64,000 bases of DNA from Yoonia sp. BS5-3 (GTDB taxonomy: Bacteria; Pseudomonadota; Alphaproteobacteria; Rhodobacterales; Rhodobacteraceae), in the NCBI RefSeq assembly GCF_038069655.2, contig NZ_CP150951.2, positions 3,746,001 to 3,810,000 of the forward strand. Direction: 5' to 3'. The position numbers and the translations under genes are program-made. The notes beneath the pieces were generated by a model, which saw only the letters and a program-made list of their open reading frames with translations, did not search any database and was not told where the DNA came from. Shown here in pieces: positions 61,437 to 64,000 of this stretch; the stretch's first letter is position 1, and every line of letters begins with the position of its first letter.

Positions 61437-63716
61437 ATGACCGATGACGCAAAAGAGAGCCTGAGACAGGCCGCACTCGATTATCATCAGTTCCCAAAAC
61501 CCGGCAAATTGGAAATCCGGGCGACCAAGCCCTTGGCCAACGGGCGTGATCTGGCCCGCGCCTATTCGCCTGGCGTGGCCGAGGCCTGTTTGGAAATCAA
61601 GGACGATGCCACCACTGCCCGCGATTACACAGCCCGCGGAAATTTGGTTGCAGTTGTCACCAACGGCTCGGCTGTTTTAGGGCTGGGCAATATTGGTGCG
61701 CTTGCCTCCAAACCGGTGATGGAAGGCAAGGCTGTTCTGTTCAAGAAATTTGCCAATATCGATTGCTTTGATATCGAGCTGAACGAACCCGATCCCGAAA
61801 AACTGGCTGATATCGTTTGCGCCTTAGAGCCCACATTCGGCGCGATCAATCTGGAAGATATCAAGGCGCCCGATTGTTTTATCGTGGAAAAGCTCTGCCG
61901 TGAGCGGATGAATATCCCCGTCTTTCATGACGATCAGCATGGCACCGCAATTGTGGTAGGCGCCGCCGCCACAAACGCGCTGCATGTCACCGGCAAGAAA
62001 TTCGAGGATATCAAGATCGTCAGCACTGGCGGCGGCGCTGCGGGTATTGCCTGCTTGAACATGCTGCTTAAGCTGGGTGTCAAACGCGAAAATGTCTGGC
62101 TTTGCGATATCGAAGGGCTTGTATACGCAGGCCGCGAAAAGGACATGACCCCGCAAAAGGCGGCCTATGCCCAAGGCACCACCCCTGCCACGCTCGGTGA
62201 TGTCATTGATGGTGCTGATCTGTTCCTTGGCCTGTCCGGGCCCGGCGTGCTGAAGCCTGAGATGGTCGCGAAAATGGCAGATCGGCCGATCATCTTTGCA
62301 TTGGCCAATCCAACCCCCGAAATCAGCCCTGACGATGCCCGCGCTGTGAACCCCGGTGCCATCATCGCCACGGGCCGCAGCGATTTTCCCAATCAGGTCA
62401 ATAATGTCCTGTGTTTCCCTTTCATCTTCCGTGGCGCGTTGGATGTGGGCGCGACCGAGATCAATGACGCGATGAAAATCGCCTGTGTTGAAGGCATCGC
62501 CGCGCTGGCCCGCGAAACCACCAGCGCCGAGGCCGCTGCCGCCTATCGAGGTGAACAGCTGACCTTTGGCCCTGATTATCTGATCCCCAAACCTTTTGAC
62601 CCGCGCCTGATGGGTGTTGTTGCCAGTGCCGTTGCCGGGGCCGCCTGCGAAACAGGTGTCGCCGCCCGCCCCCTTGCCGATCTGGCCGCCTATAAAGCCA
62701 ATCTGGATGGCTCGGTCTTCAAATCCGCCATGATCATGCGCCCCGTCTTTGAGGCCGCCCGCACCGCAGAACGCAAAATTGTCTTCGCCGAGGGCGAGGA
62801 TGAGCGTGTCTTGCGCGCAAGCCAGGCGATCATGGAAGAAACAACCGACACCCCAATTCTGATTGGCCGTCCTGAGGTGATTGAACGCCGCTGCGAACGT
62901 GCCGGCTTGAAAATCCGCCCTGGTGTCGATTTCAGCATCGTAAACCCCGAAAATGATCCGCGTTATCGCGACTATTGGGAAACCTATCATAGGCTGATGG
63001 CCCGCAAGGGCGTGACCCCTGATCTGGCCAAAGCCATCATGCGCACCAACACCACTGCGATTGCCGCCGTGATGGTCCAGCGTGGCGAGGCCGATAGTAT
63101 GATTTGCGGGACGTTTGGCCAGTACCTTTGGCACCTGAACTATATTACCCAAATCCTTGGGACAGAAGAGTATCATCCCGTTGCTGGCCTGTCCCTGATG
63201 ATCCTGGAAGATGGCCCGCTTTTTGTGGCTGACACCCAGGTGCATCCTGAACCAACCCCCGAACAAATCGCAGAAACCGTCATCGGTGCCGCGCGCCATG
63301 TGCGCCGTTTCGGGGTTGAACCCAAAGTGGCGCTTTGTTCGCACAGCCAGTTCGGCAATCTTGATAGCGATAGTGGCCGCCGCATGCGTGCCGCGATGGC
63401 CATCCTTGATAGTACCCCCCGCGATTTCGCCTATGAGGGCGAGATGCATATCGATGCGGCCCTGGACGTGGAGTTGCGCAACCGCGTTTTCCCCGATGCC
63501 CATCTGCCTGGCGCGGCCAATACGTTGATCTTTGCCAATACCGATGCCGCTTCGGGCGTGCGCAACATTCTGAAAATGAAGGGCGGCGGGCTTGAGGTTG
63601 GCCCGATCCTGATGGGCATGGGCAACCGCTGCCATATCGTCACCCCATCGATCACGGCACGTGGTTTGCTGAATATGTGCGCCGTCGCTGGCACGCCAGT
63701 TGCCCATTACGGCTGA
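61437..63716 (+). CDS. maeB: NADP-dependent malic enzyme fused to a phosphotransacetylase-like domain
   Basis: A 759-aa protein. The malic enzyme half (about 1-430) has ARAYSPGVAEACLEI, VFHDDQHGTAIVVGAAATNA, STGGGAAGIACLNML and FALANPTPEISPDDA. The C-terminal half (about 430-759) is PTA-like (KIVFAEGEDERVLRASQAIM, QVHPEPTPEQIAETVIGAAR). MaeB decarboxylates malate to pyruvate with NADP+; the PTA part is regulatory, sensing acetyl-CoA, and usually lacks transacetylase activity. The gene is monocistronic and divergent from the cupin gene. Confidence 0.95.
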   Translation: MTDDAKESLRQAALDYHQFPKPGKLEIRATKPLANGRDLARAYSPGVAEACLEIKDDATTARDYTARGNLVAVVTNGSAVLGLGNIGALASKPVMEGKAVLFKKFANIDCFDIELNEPDPEKLADIVCALEPTFGAINLEDIKAPDCFIVEKLCRERMNIPVFHDDQHGTAIVVGAAATNALHVTGKKFEDIKIVSTGGGAAGIACLNMLLKLGVKRENVWLCDIEGLVYAGREKDMTPQKAAYAQGTTPATLGDVIDGADLFLGLSGPGVLKPEMVAKMADRPIIFALANPTPEISPDDARAVNPGAIIATGRSDFPNQVNNVLCFPFIFRGALDVGATEINDAMKIACVEGIAALARETTSAEAAAAYRGEQLTFGPDYLIPKPFDPRLMGVVASAVAGAACETGVAARPLADLAAYKANLDGSVFKSAMIMRPVFEAARTAERKIVFAEGEDERVLRASQAIMEETTDTPILIGRPEVIERRCERAGLKIRPGVDFSIVNPENDPRYRDYWETYHRLMARKGVTPDLAKAIMRTNTTAIAAVMVQRGEADSMICGTFGQYLWHLNYITQILGTEEYHPVAGLSLMILEDGPLFVADTQVHPEPTPEQIAETVIGAARHVRRFGVEPKVALCSHSQFGNLDSDSGRRMRAAMAILDSTPRDFAYEGEMHIDAALDVELRNRVFPDAHLPGAANTLIFANTDAASGVRNILKMKGGGLEVGPILMGMGNRCHIVTPSITARGLLNMCAVAGTPVAHYG

Positions 63717-63719
63717 TCG

Positions 63720-63741
63720 GCCTGTCAAACATTTTACAGGC
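63720..63741 (+). terminator. Hairpin after maeB
   Basis: GCCTGT (63720-63725) and ACAGGC (63736-63741) form a 6-bp stem with a 10-nt AT-rich loop, 3 bp after the stop. No T-run is evident. Confidence 0.35.
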
Positions 63742-63825
63742 TTGCCACTTTGGACGCGCGTTTCGCTTGCCGCGCCCAAAACCCATGCTAACAATCCACC
63801 CAAGACGTTTTGGGAGGAGCGCGAT

Positions 63826-64000
63826 ATGGGATACGCCAAGGTCTATGCCGCATGGAAGGATGATCCAGAGACATTCTGGATGGAACAGGCCAAGGCCATT
63901 GATTGGACACGCCCGCCGACAAAGGCGCTAGATGACAGCAATGCCCCGCTTTATCGGTGGTTCACGGATGCCGAGGTTAACACCTGCTACAACGCCGTTG
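63826..64000 (+). CDS. Propionyl/acetyl-CoA synthetase-like protein, 5' part only
   Basis: The frame opens at ATG 63826 behind GGGAGGAG and continues past the window edge (58 residues seen). MGYAKVYAAWKDDPETFWME, AIDWTRPPTKALDDS and YRWFTDAEVNTCYNAV match the N-terminal domain of PrpE-type acyl-CoA synthetases. The catalytic domain is outside the window, so substrate and completeness cannot be judged. Confidence 0.75.
   Translation, partial: MGYAKVYAAWKDDPETFWMEQAKAIDWTRPPTKALDDSNAPLYRWFTDAEVNTCYNAV

Noticed and set aside
61824..63839. 671-codon minus-strand ORF opposite maeB
   Set aside because: Antisense shadow of the malic enzyme gene, with Gly/His-rich sequence and no domain.

Overview
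The window looks like a chromosomal segment of an alphaproteobacterium of the family Rhodobacteraceae (Roseobacter group). The evidence is a PhyR-NepR-EcfG general stress response locus, a repABC-type RepC, roseobacter-style beta-oxidation and acyl-CoA ligase genes, the linked purine/pyrimidine salvage cluster, and a malic enzyme-phosphotransacetylase fusion. This is judged from protein motifs only; no database was searched, and genus is not assigned.

Region 1 (1-17.8 kb) is a mosaic accessory island ending at a tRNA-Arg(CCT) gene. In order it holds: an XRE regulator and small membrane protein leading into a complete type III restriction-modification pair; a three-gene cassette of DUF262 protein, AAA/DUF3696-like ATPase and an unknown 331-aa protein, which is a candidate defence system; an XRE regulator divergent from an odd ParA; a secreted protein and a metallophosphoesterase; a compact four-ORF operon combining a Ser/Thr-Glu-X triplet-repeat polypeptide, a 53-aa peptide, an unknown protein and an ATP-grasp ligase, which is a candidate peptide-modifying (graspetide-like) system; and a mobilisation/replication module. 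That last module has a ColE1-like mobC-mobA with mobB and mobD nested inside mobA, plus repC with a probable antisense RNA. Small broken genes lie between the modules. No integrase is visible.

Region 2 (18-31 kb) is core-like. A transglycosylase lipoprotein and a hypothetical gene are followed by a stress-response block. Seven copies of the motif GGAAC-16 nt-TGTT, each 19-39 nt upstream of a start codon, stand before nepR-ecfG, csbD, a TspO-like gene, a small-protein operon, an MFS-exoD pair, a DUF883/YqjE-like pair and a 45-aa repeat peptide. This looks like a physically clustered EcfG regulon. phyR, a GAF-PAS-HWE kinase and a phosphotransferase-like gene supply the signalling side. The block also holds two decayed genes (an mscS with an internal deletion and a succinate-semialdehyde dehydrogenase remnant).

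Region 3 (31-43 kb) is housekeeping: acyl-CoA synthetase plus beta-hydroxyacid dehydrogenase, an ABC exporter, tRNA-Gly(TCC), an esterase, a 5'-nucleotidase, DUF952-pyrD, two thioesterases and a MATE pump. Region 4 (42.5-53.4 kb) is a fatty-acid/acyl-CoA oxidation cluster: two MerR regulators, acyl-CoA dehydrogenase, GST, YidD-like protein, thiolase, an NTF2-like protein, FadJ, a second GST and an acyl-CoA ligase. Region 5 (53.4-64 kb) holds an ATPase, a degenerate M48-like membrane protein, a GNAT, the salvage operon cdd-deoA-deoB-add-upp with an upstream cupin gene, malic enzyme, and the start of a propionyl-CoA synthetase-like gene that runs off the window.
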